Shown here one piece after another: positions 25,118-33,887 of a DNA stretch of 64,000 nt; the stretch's first letter is position 1; every line of letters begins with the position of its first letter. This DNA is from Pseudomonas sp. PSB18 (lineage in GTDB: Bacteria > Pseudomonadota > Gammaproteobacteria > Pseudomonadales > Pseudomonadaceae): positions 1 to 64,000 of the forward strand of contig NZ_NOIN01000014.1 of the NCBI RefSeq assembly GCF_014596565.1. Reading direction: 5' to 3'. The position numbers were made by a program, and so were the translations under genes. The notes beneath the pieces are model-generated. The model was given only the letters and a program-made list of their open reading frames with translations, had not been told where the DNA came from and ran no database searches.

Positions 25118-25171
25118 GGGCGATATCCTTTTTATTCTTGGCGGTGTCTCGATACTAACGCCGGCCTTGTG

Positions 25172-25193
25172 GGTGATGATTATGAAAATCACC
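25172..25193. promoter_or_regulatory. inverted repeat in the xylA-xylR control region
   Basis: GGTGAT-N10-ATCACC lies in the 152-bp divergent gap, about 55 bp from the xylA start. It is a candidate regulatory site. AraC-type XylR normally binds direct repeats, so another regulator is also possible. No strong -10/-35 pair is visible for xylA, in keeping with activator dependence. Confidence 0.35.
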
Positions 25194-25269
25194 AGAGTGC
25201 AGTTCGATTTTGTATTGAGCTTCGAGGTCCACGCGCCTAGTCTGTGGTCACCGGCCCAGGGTGAAAACA

Positions 25270-26469
25270 ATGAAAACCGTCCCCCCCGTCCACCGCATTG
25301 CGCTGTTGTTCAATGGCAGCAAGATCTACGACCGCGGCATCATCAGCGGCATCGGCAATTACCTGAGCAGCACCCGTGCGTCCTGGGATCTCTTTCTTGA
25401 GGAGGATTTCCTGTGCCGGCTGAAGGGGATCGAACGCTGGCAGGGCGATGGGATCATCGCCGACTTCGACGACCCGCTGATTGGCGAGGCGTTGGCCGGG
25501 ATCCGCTTGCCGGTGGTGGCGGTGGGCGGTTCCTACCAGGATACGCGCGCCTATCCCCAGGGCATTCCCTATGTCGCCACCGACAATTTCGCGCTGATGA
25601 AGTTGGCCTACGAGCACTTGATCGAAGCCGGCCTCACGCGCTTTGCCTGCTTCAGCCTGCCCGAAGCACAGGCCAATCGCTGGGCTCAGGAGCGGGAGAA
25701 AGCCTTCCGTTCACTGGTGCAGCGCGATGGCCTGCCGGCGGAGGTCTATCGCGGCATGGGCACCAGCGCGCCACTTTGGGACAGTGCCGTCGAACAGCAG
25801 ATCGCCTGGCTGCAAAGCCTGCCCAAACCCATCGGCATCATCGCCGTCAGCGATGCCCGCGCCCGACAACTGCTGCAAGCCTGCCTGACCGCGGGTATCG
25901 CCGTGCCGGAGCAAGTCGCGCTGATCGGCATCGACAACGACCCACTGACCCGCAGCCTGACCCGGGTGCCCCTGAGCTCAGTGATCCAAGGCACCGAAAC
26001 CATGGGTCGCACCGCCGCGCGCCTGCTCCACCAGATGCTGCACGGCATGCCGTCCACGGGCACGCAGATACTGATTCCACCCGACGCGATCAACGTGCAG
26101 GCCTCGAGCCTGCATCAACCATTGGGTAACCCCTACGTCATGCAAGCGCTGCTGTTCATTCGCCAATACGCTTGCCAGGGCATCAAGACCGCGCAGGTGG
26201 CGGGGTATGTGGGGGTGTCGCGGTCATCGCTGGAAGCGCATTTTCGCAAGGAGCGAGGGTGCAGCGTGCATGACGAGATCTTGCGGTTCAGGTTGGCCGC
26301 GGCTGCCAGCGGGTTGGAGAGGACGGATTTGGCGATCGCTGACATTGCCCGCAATTGCGGCTTCAAGTCGGCGCAATATCTGCACACAGTATTTCGTCGG
26401 GAGTTTGGGTGCACTCCCAGGCAGTATCAGCAGGAGGAGCGCGGCCCTTCTCCGGGAAGCGCTCTTTGA
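25270..26469 (+). CDS. xylR: XylR, AraC-type xylose operon activator
   Basis: 399 residues from the ATG at 25270, which has AGGGTG upstream; a GTG three codons earlier is an alternative. The N-terminal about 280 residues are a LacI/PBP-like sugar-sensing domain (VHRIALLFNGSKIYDRGIIS..., VALIGIDNDPLTRSLTRVPL). The C-terminal about 100 residues carry two AraC helix-turn-helix motifs (TAQVAGYVGVSRSSLEAHF and AIADIARNCGFKSAQYLHTV). This architecture is that of XylR. It is expected to bind xylose and activate xylAFGH; it is transcribed divergently from that operon. Confidence 0.95.
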   Translation: MKTVPPVHRIALLFNGSKIYDRGIISGIGNYLSSTRASWDLFLEEDFLCRLKGIERWQGDGIIADFDDPLIGEALAGIRLPVVAVGGSYQDTRAYPQGIPYVATDNFALMKLAYEHLIEAGLTRFACFSLPEAQANRWAQEREKAFRSLVQRDGLPAEVYRGMGTSAPLWDSAVEQQIAWLQSLPKPIGIIAVSDARARQLLQACLTAGIAVPEQVALIGIDNDPLTRSLTRVPLSSVIQGTETMGRTAARLLHQMLHGMPSTGTQILIPPDAINVQASSLHQPLGNPYVMQALLFIRQYACQGIKTAQVAGYVGVSRSSLEAHFRKERGCSVHDEILRFRLAAAASGLERTDLAIADIARNCGFKSAQYLHTVFRREFGCTPRQYQQEERGPSPGSAL

Positions 26470-26494
26470 ACTTCACCATTGCCGAAAAATTCCG

Positions 26495-26512
26495 GTTGTG
26501 AAAAAACACAAC
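26495..26512. promoter_or_regulatory. operator-like inverted repeat upstream of the toxin-antitoxin pair
   Basis: GTTGTG-AAAAAA-CACAAC is a perfect 6-bp inverted repeat 34 bp ahead of the higB-like start. It is a good candidate binding site for the antitoxin HTH, giving the usual autoregulation of HigBA-type operons. Confidence 0.6.
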
Positions 26513-26546
26513 TGGAGTAGCATCCGACTCAAGGACAGGGAAGCCT

Positions 26547-26879
26547 ATGGATATACTCAAACCATCACGTTTTGACGCCGCCGCCATTTTGTACCCGAAC
26601 GACAAGGCCGGGCTCGATCGCTGCCGGCGCATGTTGAAGATGGCCCGTCCGACAGCGTTCGCGGACCTGCAAAAACTGTTCGGTACCCACGGTATCGATC
26701 TGTTCAAGCCGAGGGCCACGGCGAATTGGGTCGTGATTGATGTAGGGGGCAACAATCTCAGGGTGATAGGGGGAGTCCACTACATCCGACAGAAATTCTA
26801 CGTCAAGCACATCTGCACACATGCCGATTACGACGTTGCCAACGTCTGGTATGCAAGAAACAAAGGAGTAAAACGATGA
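26547..26879 (+). CDS. higB: HigB-type mRNA interferase toxin
   Basis: 110 residues. The C-terminal half NNLRVIGGVHYIRQKFYVKH-ICTHADYDVANVWY matches the HigB_toxin (PF09907) pattern, a RelE-fold ribosome-associated endoribonuclease; the conserved core is the beta-strand/Tyr-x-x-Gln/His-Ala-Asp-Tyr-Asp series. The start has AGGGAA just upstream. Its stop overlaps the antitoxin start as ATGA, the standard toxin-first HigBA order. It would cleave translated mRNA when the antitoxin is lost. The function is inferred from family and arrangement. Confidence 0.85.
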   Translation: MDILKPSRFDAAAILYPNDKAGLDRCRRMLKMARPTAFADLQKLFGTHGIDLFKPRATANWVVIDVGGNNLRVIGGVHYIRQKFYVKHICTHADYDVANVWYARNKGVKR

Positions 26880-27511
26880 GCGCAGTCACGAATGACTTTC
26901 AGACCGTGATCGCAACGCTTGGCGAGCTAAATGCGGTGCTGGAGCGTCTGCGCGGTGAATTCGTGCATGGCATCAAGACGCCCGCCGACTATGAGCGTGC
27001 GACCGATCTGCTTGACGAACTCACCGACGGGCGTGAGCTGAGCAAGGTCGAGGAGAAAATCCTCGTCGAGCTCGAAGACGAAATACTGGCCTACCAGCGC
27101 GACTCCGACCAGTTTCGCGAATCCACTGCCGCGTTCGAAGCGACATGCACCCCGGTGCAATTGATCAGGGACCTGATGGAGACGCTTGGGCTCACGGGCT
27201 CGGACCTTCCCGAAATTGGCGACAAGACGGCGGTGTCCAAGGTGTTGAGTGGGGATCGGCCCATCAGTCACAAGATGGCGTATGCGTTGGCACAGCGGTT
27301 TGCGATGGAGCCGGGTGCTTTCCTGTCGACAGCCCCGGCCAGGCCGACCCCCATTGAAACCGCTCGCCCTGTGGCCAGGAAGCCCGCGAAGTACAGCGTT
27401 CGCAACGAGCCACTGGTCGCACACCTGGCAACAGAGGCCGGTACCGGTGGATACAAGGTGGCTGCTTCCAAAAAGCGTAAACCGACCGATAAGGCCCCGA
27501 CCAAGGGCTAG
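26876..27511 (+). CDS. higA: HigA-type antitoxin with HTH and extended basic C-terminus
   Basis: 211 residues, longer than the usual 100-150. Residues about 1-95 are helical and acidic, resembling the N-terminal region of HigA partners (FQTVIATLGELNAVLERLRG..., TPADYERATDLLDELTD). Residues about 95-150 hold a helix-turn-helix (LIRDLMETLGLTGSDLPEIG, then DKTAVSKVLSGDRPISHKMA). The tail from about 160 is an added proline/lysine-rich segment ending KKRKPTDKAPTKG. It should bind HigB and repress the operon through the repeat at 26495. ATGA-coupled to higB. The role of the C-terminal extension is unknown. Confidence 0.82.
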   Translation: MSAVTNDFQTVIATLGELNAVLERLRGEFVHGIKTPADYERATDLLDELTDGRELSKVEEKILVELEDEILAYQRDSDQFRESTAAFEATCTPVQLIRDLMETLGLTGSDLPEIGDKTAVSKVLSGDRPISHKMAYALAQRFAMEPGAFLSTAPARPTPIETARPVARKPAKYSVRNEPLVAHLATEAGTGGYKVAASKKRKPTDKAPTKG

Positions 27512-27593
27512 TGCGCGGCTGATTCGTCCACTCAAATTAACGTACAGGCCACTGGCTGAGTACCGCCTCCACGTCATGCGCTTGTGAGCCCCA

Positions 27594-28217
27594 ATGATTG
27601 AATATCACGGATTGATCCTCGAACGAACCCGCACAGGTGCCACGGACCTTGCCATCTCGCAACTGGAAACCAGCCTTGGCGCCCGCCTGCCGGAAGACTA
27701 CCGGCAGTTTCTCAAGACCTGCAACGGCGCCTGCGTGGAATACGATGTTGTCGCGACCCTGGCCAATGGCGACGAGGAGCTGCTGAGTTTTTCGCTGTAT
27801 GGGCTGGATCCGGACAAAGCGTATGAGTCCAACCCCTTCGAGCTGGAGCAACTGCGGGCGGAACCCGGCTTTCCCGCGACCGGGCTGCTGCCAATCGGGC
27901 GTGACGGTGGCGCAAGCGTCTTGCTCCTGGACCTGCGTGAAGGTCGCCAGGACGTGGCCGCGATGGTCGCCGGCTTACCCGCCTGGACCGGCCGCCGTCA
28001 GCAAGGCGATGAATACGTCGTGTTGGCGAGTTCCTTTACCGGCTATCTGGATGCGCTGCATTTGTCCCACGAGCGGATCGAGGAACATATCAATCACTTC
28101 ATCATCAGCCCGGACAGTATCGAGGCGACATTGGAGTGGCTGGATAAAGGCAGTCCGGGTTGGCGTGAGCGCTACCGTGCGCAGTGGAATGCCCGGGTTG
28201 TGGACAGGCCGATCTGA
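27594..28217 (+). CDS. SMI1/KNR4 (SUKH) family protein
   Basis: 207 residues. The N-terminal part (ISQLETSLGARLPEDYRQFL, then KTCNGAC; LPIGRDGGASVLLLDLREGR; VVLASSFTGYLDAL) has the classic SUKH pattern: helix, LPxDYxxFLxxxNG, GG, then a D/L-rich strand and SFxxFLxxL. The fold is widely used by immunity proteins of polymorphic toxins, but many members have no known partner. The C-terminal about 40 residues (SPDSIEATLEWLDKGSPGWR) are an extra helical tail. It lies 82 bp after the antitoxin gene and no toxin is adjacent, so it may be an orphan immunity gene or a housekeeping member. Confidence 0.8.
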   Translation: MIEYHGLILERTRTGATDLAISQLETSLGARLPEDYRQFLKTCNGACVEYDVVATLANGDEELLSFSLYGLDPDKAYESNPFELEQLRAEPGFPATGLLPIGRDGGASVLLLDLREGRQDVAAMVAGLPAWTGRRQQGDEYVVLASSFTGYLDALHLSHERIEEHINHFIISPDSIEATLEWLDKGSPGWRERYRAQWNARVVDRPI

Positions 28218-28276
28218 AGCCTGCTCCCACAGGGTTTTTTGGCGTATGCAAAGGCTGCGTAGACCACCAGATTCAA

Positions 28277-28370
28277 TGTGGGAGCGAGCCTGCTCGTGAT
28301 AGCGGAACGTCAGTCACGAAGATGTTGAACGTGCTGCCGCCATCGCGAGCAGGGCTCGCTCCCACAGGGG
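28277..28370. repeat. REPIN
   Basis: A forward unit (28277-28305) and a reverse unit (28340-28370) face each other around about 35 bp. A further half unit (CTGCTCCCACAGGG) is at 28221-28234. Confidence 0.88.
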
Positions 28371-28406
28371 GTTGTGGCTTATGCAATAACCCCCATCCCG
28401 AGACCT

Positions 28407-29276
28407 CTACTGCAATGGCACATAGATATCCGTCTCCCACTGGTCCTTTGGCGTCTCTGGGTAAACGCTCAGGTAGTGGAAGAACAGTGGCTGGTCGCGA
28501 AGCTCTTCTCCGCTGTTCGGAAGCCAGTCGCGGTAGATCGGATAGATGCTTTCGCTGATAAGGTCTGTCGAGCCCAGGTGTCGCACCACGGCGCAGCGGC
28601 CGCCGGGGATGAGGATTTCGCGTATGCCGAAGGTGTTAGGCGCGACGGCCTGGTGTATCTCACCGCAAATGGCAAAGCGAAACGCCTCCGGCGGTGTGGT
28701 ATCGGGGTTGCTGAAGGGAATGCCGAAGGTGCGACTCGATGCCACTGGCGATTGCCCGCTCTGCATGCGCCACTGGATGAAATGGCGCACGCTTTCATCG
28801 AGAAGTTGTGCCGGGCCGCGGTGCTCGAGTGCAGCGACTCTGACTTCGGGAAAGTCCACGATGTGTAATTGCATGATGACGCTCCTGGAAAAGTGGGGGA
28901 CTTCAAACGCCGCATTCCAGACCTGCCAGTTCGGTTGCTGCCTGAAAGTACTCGGCGCCACGCCGAACGCCCGCCTGAAGGCTCTGCTGAACGCTTCGGG
29001 GCTTTCGAAGCCGGCATCGAGGGCTGCCTCCAGCACCGCATAATCTGCACGTGATGCCAGACGATTGGCTGCCTGCCGCAGACGCATCAGTTGCACGTAC
29101 CGTGCGACAGGTAAACCCATGTAGGCGGTGAACTGTCGATGGAAGTGAAACGCCGAGAAGTTCGCCACCTGGCTCAGCGTATTCACCGACAGCTCACCCT
29201 CGAGGTTGGCGTTGATGTAGGCGAGTACGGCATTGAATCGCTTTATGTAGGCAGCATTGGTCGATTTGGCGGGCAC
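28407..29276 (-). CDS. AraC-family regulator with GyrI-like effector domain
   Basis: 289 residues, GTG start with GGAG 10 nt upstream. Residues about 10-110 hold two AraC helix-turn-helix motifs (LSVNTLSQVANFSAFHFHRQ and VLEAALDAGFESPEAFSRAF), and about 130-289 form a GyrI-like/SOUL small-molecule-binding domain (LHIVDFPEVRVAALEHRGPA ... YPIYRDWLPNSGEEL ... HYLSVYPETP...WETDIYVPL). This is the Rob/SoxS-like architecture of multidrug-responsive regulators; the effector is unknown. No obvious target gene is adjacent. It stands alone between a REPIN and a strong hairpin. Confidence 0.9.
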   Translation of the reverse strand: MPAKSTNAAYIKRFNAVLAYINANLEGELSVNTLSQVANFSAFHFHRQFTAYMGLPVARYVQLMRLRQAANRLASRADYAVLEAALDAGFESPEAFSRAFRRAFGVAPSTFRQQPNWQVWNAAFEVPHFSRSVIMQLHIVDFPEVRVAALEHRGPAQLLDESVRHFIQWRMQSGQSPVASSRTFGIPFSNPDTTPPEAFRFAICGEIHQAVAPNTFGIREILIPGGRCAVVRHLGSTDLISESIYPIYRDWLPNSGEELRDQPLFFHYLSVYPETPKDQWETDIYVPLQ

Positions 29277-29384
29277 CGGGCAAAGGCTCCTGGAAGGACG
29301 TTGGACGACAGGATCGGTGATGTCGATAGGTGTCCGCCTAGCCGTATTTGCTCAAGGTTGCGAGAGCACTGTCGGGCGACGGAT

Positions 29385-29416
29385 GCGCAGCAGCCCTGAA
29401 AACAGGACTGCTGCGC
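29385..29416 (-). terminator. strong hairpin after the hscC operon
   Basis: GCGCAGCAG/CTGCTGCGC plus CCTG/CAGG form a 13-bp stem with one internal mismatch and an AAAA (TTTT on the minus strand) loop. There is no T-tract after it. It lies 23 bp beyond the last gene of the hscC operon and is probably its 3' end. Confidence 0.65.
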
Positions 29417-29438
29417 GCTGAATCACCAACCGCGTCAA

Positions 29439-30389
29439 TCAATACTGCTTTGCCACGGCCATGTTGTACCGCGACTGCAACTCGTCGTAACCAGCCTGAG
29501 CGGCGGCCAGGTCCTGATTCAGTTCTGCCGCATCGGCGCCGGAGGCCCAGTGTTGTTGCAGGCGATTGAGTGCAGTAAGCCATTCCTCGCCCGCCAGACT
29601 GATCTTGCTCCAGACGGGCTGGCCGCCATTCGCCGAACGTAAGCGTGGCCGTGCCTTTACGAAGGTTTCGGCATCCGACCAACTGCCGGCCAGGGATTGC
29701 TGCAGGCTGGACAACTGCTGCGGCGTCAGTGACGCGCCGTTGGCCATCGCGTCGAGGGCATTGATGGTCTGGCGGGCGCGGATCATGAAGCGCAGCGTGT
29801 ACCAATGCTGGTCGTGTCCCAGTCGTTCTTCGATGGATGCCAGTTGTTCTTCGCGAATGAGTAACTGCGGCTGCTCCAGGGCTTGGCGCAAAGGTATCGC
29901 CTGGTCGCGTGCGTCTTGCAAGTGGAGGTTCAGGGCCCGCTCGATGGGTTCGAAGGGAGGCCGGTCTTGCACCCGAGTCGCAAGCCATCGTTCAGCAGCT
30001 TCAGCGTTCGGTCGCAGGTTGTCATACGCCCCGAGGTAGTTTTTGGCCAGGTACTGCAGGCCACCGGGTTCGCCGCCGCCGAACCACCGATAGCATGGCG
30101 ATGGTTGCGCTCCCTGGGGAGGAATGGCATCGCCCGAGCCCATGCCGAAGCCGGCAAAGCCCTTCCAGAGCCCATTTTTTTCCTGGGACTGAGCAACCAG
30201 GTTGCGGTAATCGCTGTAGCGCTGTTCCAGCAGGTCCGCGCCGTCCACCAGGCAGGTGTTTATTTGCTGGATTGCCTCCCAGCGCAAATGGGTTCCATAG
30301 TCGATATTCGCCGTGTCTATCTGTTTGACCAGCCAGCTCAGGCCCAACGACACGAGCACGGCGGTTGCGAACGCGCGGCTGCTGATCAT
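29439..30389 (-). CDS. membrane-anchored protein of unknown function in the hscC operon
   Basis: 316 residues from the ATG at 30389, whose ATGA overlaps the stop of the J-protein gene; an upstream in-frame start (30425) would intrude further into that gene. One N-terminal transmembrane or uncleaved signal segment (FATAVLVSLGLSWLV) is followed by a long helical domain rich in Q, L and A with several conserved tryptophans. It loosely recalls DUF3829/YiiG-type helical proteins but I do not recognise it. The tight coupling suggests it works with the Hsp70/J pair, perhaps as an envelope-facing client or anchor; this is inference. Confidence 0.7.
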   Translation of the reverse strand: MISSRAFATAVLVSLGLSWLVKQIDTANIDYGTHLRWEAIQQINTCLVDGADLLEQRYSDYRNLVAQSQEKNGLWKGFAGFGMGSGDAIPPQGAQPSPCYRWFGGGEPGGLQYLAKNYLGAYDNLRPNAEAAERWLATRVQDRPPFEPIERALNLHLQDARDQAIPLRQALEQPQLLIREEQLASIEERLGHDQHWYTLRFMIRARQTINALDAMANGASLTPQQLSSLQQSLAGSWSDAETFVKARPRLRSANGGQPVWSKISLAGEEWLTALNRLQQHWASGADAAELNQDLAAAQAGYDELQSRYNMAVAKQY

Positions 30390-32050
30390 GGCTGGCCTGC
30401 CTTGGTCGTCTTGGGCAGGTGCCACTGGTCGGCCGACAACTGGGACGGGCAGGGGGAGGCCGTGAGCTGGCGGGCGGCGCAGGTTCGCTGCGGCCAGGCC
30501 TGCAGGCCTTCATTCGCGGCGAGGGGCGCATTACCGGCCAGAACATTGCCCAGCAGGAGCAGGGGGACAAGAATGCCGAGGAAGAAACCGATAAGGATGT
30601 CTCCGGGCACCCGCTGATAGACTCGGGAAAGCAAGGGCGCGCAACGTTCGGAGAACGCTTTCCCGCTCAGGATCGCCAATACGGCGAGGCTGGTGAAGTA
30701 CGCGACTGCCCCGAGAATACCTCCGGCCAGGTAGATGATACCGCCCAGCAGCCCGACCCAAAGGCCCTCGCGGATTGGCAGCGGGGTAGGACGTCGCAGG
30801 CTCAGCCAGTGGCCGAAGCGCGCATGAAGCTTTTGGTCCAGGCGCCAGGCGATACGGCTCAGCGGTTTGCAGGCTGCGTTGAGTCCCCAGGCGACGACGC
30901 CTAGCAACATCGCGCGCAGGAGCATGTCGACCACACTGGTATAGAACGAGCCACCCAGGCGATATTCCAGGAACCAGCTCATACAGGCGGACGTGCTGAG
31001 GATCGCCAGCGGCACGGCCAGGACCGGTGGTCGCCGACGCAGCGGCCGCCAGTTGTCCGGTGCCAGTTGTGGCATCTGGTACAGCAATTGCGGATAGCGA
31101 AGCTCAACGGTGCGATATAACGCTTCGCAAGCCTCCCAATCGGCATCGCTGAAGGTCAGGCTCAAGGGTATCCGGGCGTCTTCGTCGGCGGCTCCAAACA
31201 GCATGCGCGCTGCTTGAGACTCACTACTGTCGAAGAGCCCCGTGAGACGGTCCTGTTGTTGGAGAAACGTGTGGCAATGGCTGCGAGCCAGGAGTTGACT
31301 CCACCACGGCTCGGGGCAGGGGCTATGGTGGCCGGTCTGCTTCCAGCCTTGCTGCGCACAAATGGCGTCGAACAGTTGTTCCGACCAGACCGGTGCTTGC
31401 AAGAGCGCGATGGCCAGGCTCTGGTTCAACCATTGGCGCGCATCCAGCCCTTGCAGCCACGGGCTGGCTGCCAGTTCCCGGGCCAGTTCGAGGAAGCGTC
31501 CGGTGTCGGCGCAAGCTGCATTCAGGCGGGCCTCGGCCAATTCCATGAGCTTGCCGCGCAGCTGCTCGAGCGCTGCACGGGGCAGATCCTCGTGTTGCCA
31601 GGGCGTCAGCCAGTGCAGATGTCCAATGGCGGCTTCGGCGAGATCGTAGTTGTCCTCGTCGCTCAGGCAACGTTGCAGCAGGGCATGTTCGAATGCTCGC
31701 TCGCATCCGTAAAGGCGAGCCTGGGCCAGACGGTCGGCGAGGTTGGCCGCCGTGATCGCTTCCAGGCATTGAACCGCCAGGCGCTGGGCCGGGGAGGGAC
31801 CTTGCGATTCCAGCGGCTGAGGTGGCGTCGGCGAAAGGGGGAGGTCAATGGGCGCAGACGGCGGCTCGACGACCATCTCCTCTTCTTGCCATTCGCTCCA
31901 CTCCAGCGCCTGTTCGTAAGCCTCACGCAGCCGCTGGAAGCCCTCGGGGTCTTCGTCGGGCCGATGACGTTTGAGCAGGCTGGCATACTGGCGCTTGACG
32001 CTGCGCTTGTCGGCATCGGCGGGTAGACCCAATATTTCCCAACAGCTCAT
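30386..32050 (-). CDS. J-domain membrane protein, partner of HscC (DjlB/DjlC-like)
   Basis: 554 residues. The first about 60 residues are a J-domain: SCWEILGLPADADKRSVKRQ, YASLLKRHRPDEDPEGF, QRLREAYEQAL. The usual HPD tripeptide reads HRPD here. A long cytosolic helical part follows (about 90-340), then at least four transmembrane segments from about 350 to 530. J-proteins stimulate Hsp70 ATPase; in E. coli DjlB and DjlC are membrane J-proteins dedicated to HscC. The ATGA overlap with hscC upstream and with the unknown gene downstream makes a three-gene coupled operon. Confidence 0.85.
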   Translation of the reverse strand: MSCWEILGLPADADKRSVKRQYASLLKRHRPDEDPEGFQRLREAYEQALEWSEWQEEEMVVEPPSAPIDLPLSPTPPQPLESQGPSPAQRLAVQCLEAITAANLADRLAQARLYGCERAFEHALLQRCLSDEDNYDLAEAAIGHLHWLTPWQHEDLPRAALEQLRGKLMELAEARLNAACADTGRFLELARELAASPWLQGLDARQWLNQSLAIALLQAPVWSEQLFDAICAQQGWKQTGHHSPCPEPWWSQLLARSHCHTFLQQQDRLTGLFDSSESQAARMLFGAADEDARIPLSLTFSDADWEACEALYRTVELRYPQLLYQMPQLAPDNWRPLRRRPPVLAVPLAILSTSACMSWFLEYRLGGSFYTSVVDMLLRAMLLGVVAWGLNAACKPLSRIAWRLDQKLHARFGHWLSLRRPTPLPIREGLWVGLLGGIIYLAGGILGAVAYFTSLAVLAILSGKAFSERCAPLLSRVYQRVPGDILIGFFLGILVPLLLLGNVLAGNAPLAANEGLQAWPQRTCAARQLTASPCPSQLSADQWHLPKTTKAGQP

Positions 32051-33762
32051 CGCCAGACATCCTGCTCCAATGCTTCGAGCTGCTCGCTGATCTGTATCCG
32101 CAAGGCGCGGATGTCGTGCAGTTCCTGGGTGTCGAGCACCTGCGCAAAACGTGTGGCCAGGTCATCGACCCGATGGCGCAGTTCGCCGCGGCTTTCCTGG
32201 TAAAGGCGTTCAAGCCGGGCGATCAACAAGGTGTTCGGCTGTTCGTCACGGGGATGGATCTTCAACGACTCCAGGGCCTTGAGACGTTGGGCGATCTCCT
32301 CGTTGTCGAGCACGCCGGCGTTGTTGGCGATCACCAGGCTACGCCGTTCCCCGGTCTGGACGATCAGCGCATCGGCTTCCAACAGGCCATTGGTGTCATA
32401 AGTGAAGCGCACGTCGATGCTCACTTCCCCCGCCGGCATGGGCGGCACGGGTATTTCCAGTTCACCGAGGAGAATGTTTTCGCTGACCTGGCGGCTTTCG
32501 CCCTGATAGACCTTCAGCAGGACGACCTTCTGCTGGTCACGCAAGGTCACCACACGCTTGACCTTGCTCACCGGCACCACGCAGTTGCGTTCGATGATCG
32601 GCAGGTAGTGGCCGGTTTCGAGTTTGTTGCCGTATTCGACTGAAATCTCGATCCCCATCGAATACGGGCAGACATCCGTGAGCACCACTTCTTCGAGTGC
32701 TGCATCGCGGCTTTTCAGCCCCGCCTGCACCGCGGCGCCCAATGCCACGGCTTCGTCGGGGTTGAGCTGGATCGAGGGGAAGCGTCCGAACAGGCTGGCT
32801 GTCAGTTTGCGCACCAGCGGCATGCGGGTGGTGCCTCCCACCAACAAGACTTCGTCCAGTTCGCTGGCGCGGATACGTGCATCGCGCAAGGCTGTTTCGA
32901 TGGGGGCGCGAAGTCGGGCGAACAGCGGGGCGTAAAGCTCGGCCATCGCTGCCTGGGTGTATTCATGGCGCCATTCGCGATCACCCTGGCGAACCGAGAA
33001 CGTGGCGCTCGGCTCGTGCCCCAGGGCTTTGCGCACGCGTTCGGCTTCACGGCGCAGGCGGCCGAACAACTGCGCGTCGTCCATGGGCACCGGGCCTGCG
33101 GCAGAGCCGGCCTGGGCAGCCACGAACGCCTGGAGCAGTAACGTGTCGAAGTCTTCTCCACCGAGGTAGTTGTCGCCGGCACTGGCCCGCACCTCCATCA
33201 CACCTTCGAACAGCTCCAGGATGGACACGTCGAAGGTCCCGCCACCGAGGTCGAACACCAGGAACGTGCTGGCGTTGTCGCGCTGGTGCAACCCATAGGC
33301 GAGGGCGGCGGCGGTGGGTTCGTTGATGAGTCGTTCGACCTTGAACCCGGCCAGCTCACCGGCGATACGCGTGGCTTTGCGCTGGGCATCGTTGAAATAG
33401 GCCGGGACGCTGATGACGGCTTCCTCGACCGGCTCGCCGAAATGCCGTTCGGCATCCTCGCGCAGACTGCGCAGGACCATCGCCGACAGCTCCTCGGCGC
33501 GGAACTGGCGGTTGCCGAGCGCTGTGAGGCGGGCGCTGCCCATGTAGCGCTTGAACAGCGAGGTCGTGACCTGCGGGTGGGTCTGCAACCGTTCCAACGC
33601 CGCGCGGCCGACCATTATCCGACCTTCGTCATCCAGGCCTACCACACTGGGGGTCAACCACTCGCCGAGTGCATTGGGTACCAGCTGCGCGGCGCCGTCG
33701 CGCCATGCCGCGATCAGGCTATGGGTGGTACCCAGGTCAATGCCGACAATCATGTCCGTCAA
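32047..33762 (-). CDS. hscC: Hsp70-family chaperone HscC
   Basis: 571 residues, shorter than DnaK (about 640) and close to HscC (about 556). The nucleotide-binding domain has IGIDLGTTHS-type phosphate-1 motif (VGIDLGTTHSLIA), LINEPTAAALAYG, VFDLGGGTFDVSILE and LLVGGTTRMPLVRKL. The substrate-binding part (VCPYSMGIEISVEYGNKLET..., LGELEIPVPPMPAGE) lacks the long C-terminal lid tail of DnaK. It is an ATP-dependent chaperone whose J-partner is encoded immediately downstream (ATGA overlap). First gene of the operon; a REPIN lies upstream. Confidence 0.93.
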   Translation of the reverse strand: MTDMIVGIDLGTTHSLIAAWRDGAAQLVPNALGEWLTPSVVGLDDEGRIMVGRAALERLQTHPQVTTSLFKRYMGSARLTALGNRQFRAEELSAMVLRSLREDAERHFGEPVEEAVISVPAYFNDAQRKATRIAGELAGFKVERLINEPTAAALAYGLHQRDNASTFLVFDLGGGTFDVSILELFEGVMEVRASAGDNYLGGEDFDTLLLQAFVAAQAGSAAGPVPMDDAQLFGRLRREAERVRKALGHEPSATFSVRQGDREWRHEYTQAAMAELYAPLFARLRAPIETALRDARIRASELDEVLLVGGTTRMPLVRKLTASLFGRFPSIQLNPDEAVALGAAVQAGLKSRDAALEEVVLTDVCPYSMGIEISVEYGNKLETGHYLPIIERNCVVPVSKVKRVVTLRDQQKVVLLKVYQGESRQVSENILLGELEIPVPPMPAGEVSIDVRFTYDTNGLLEADALIVQTGERRSLVIANNAGVLDNEEIAQRLKALESLKIHPRDEQPNTLLIARLERLYQESRGELRHRVDDLATRFAQVLDTQELHDIRALRIQISEQLEALEQDVWR

Positions 33763-33887
33763 CTCTCCTTAGTCGTTGATTCGCGATGGCGCTGCGTGCG
33801 AGCCGGCTAGCGTATCAGACCTGTGTCGGCGAAATGATGGAAAACTTTGCCATGCCAGGCTTGCCTGATGTCAGCCAAGCCAAAGAC

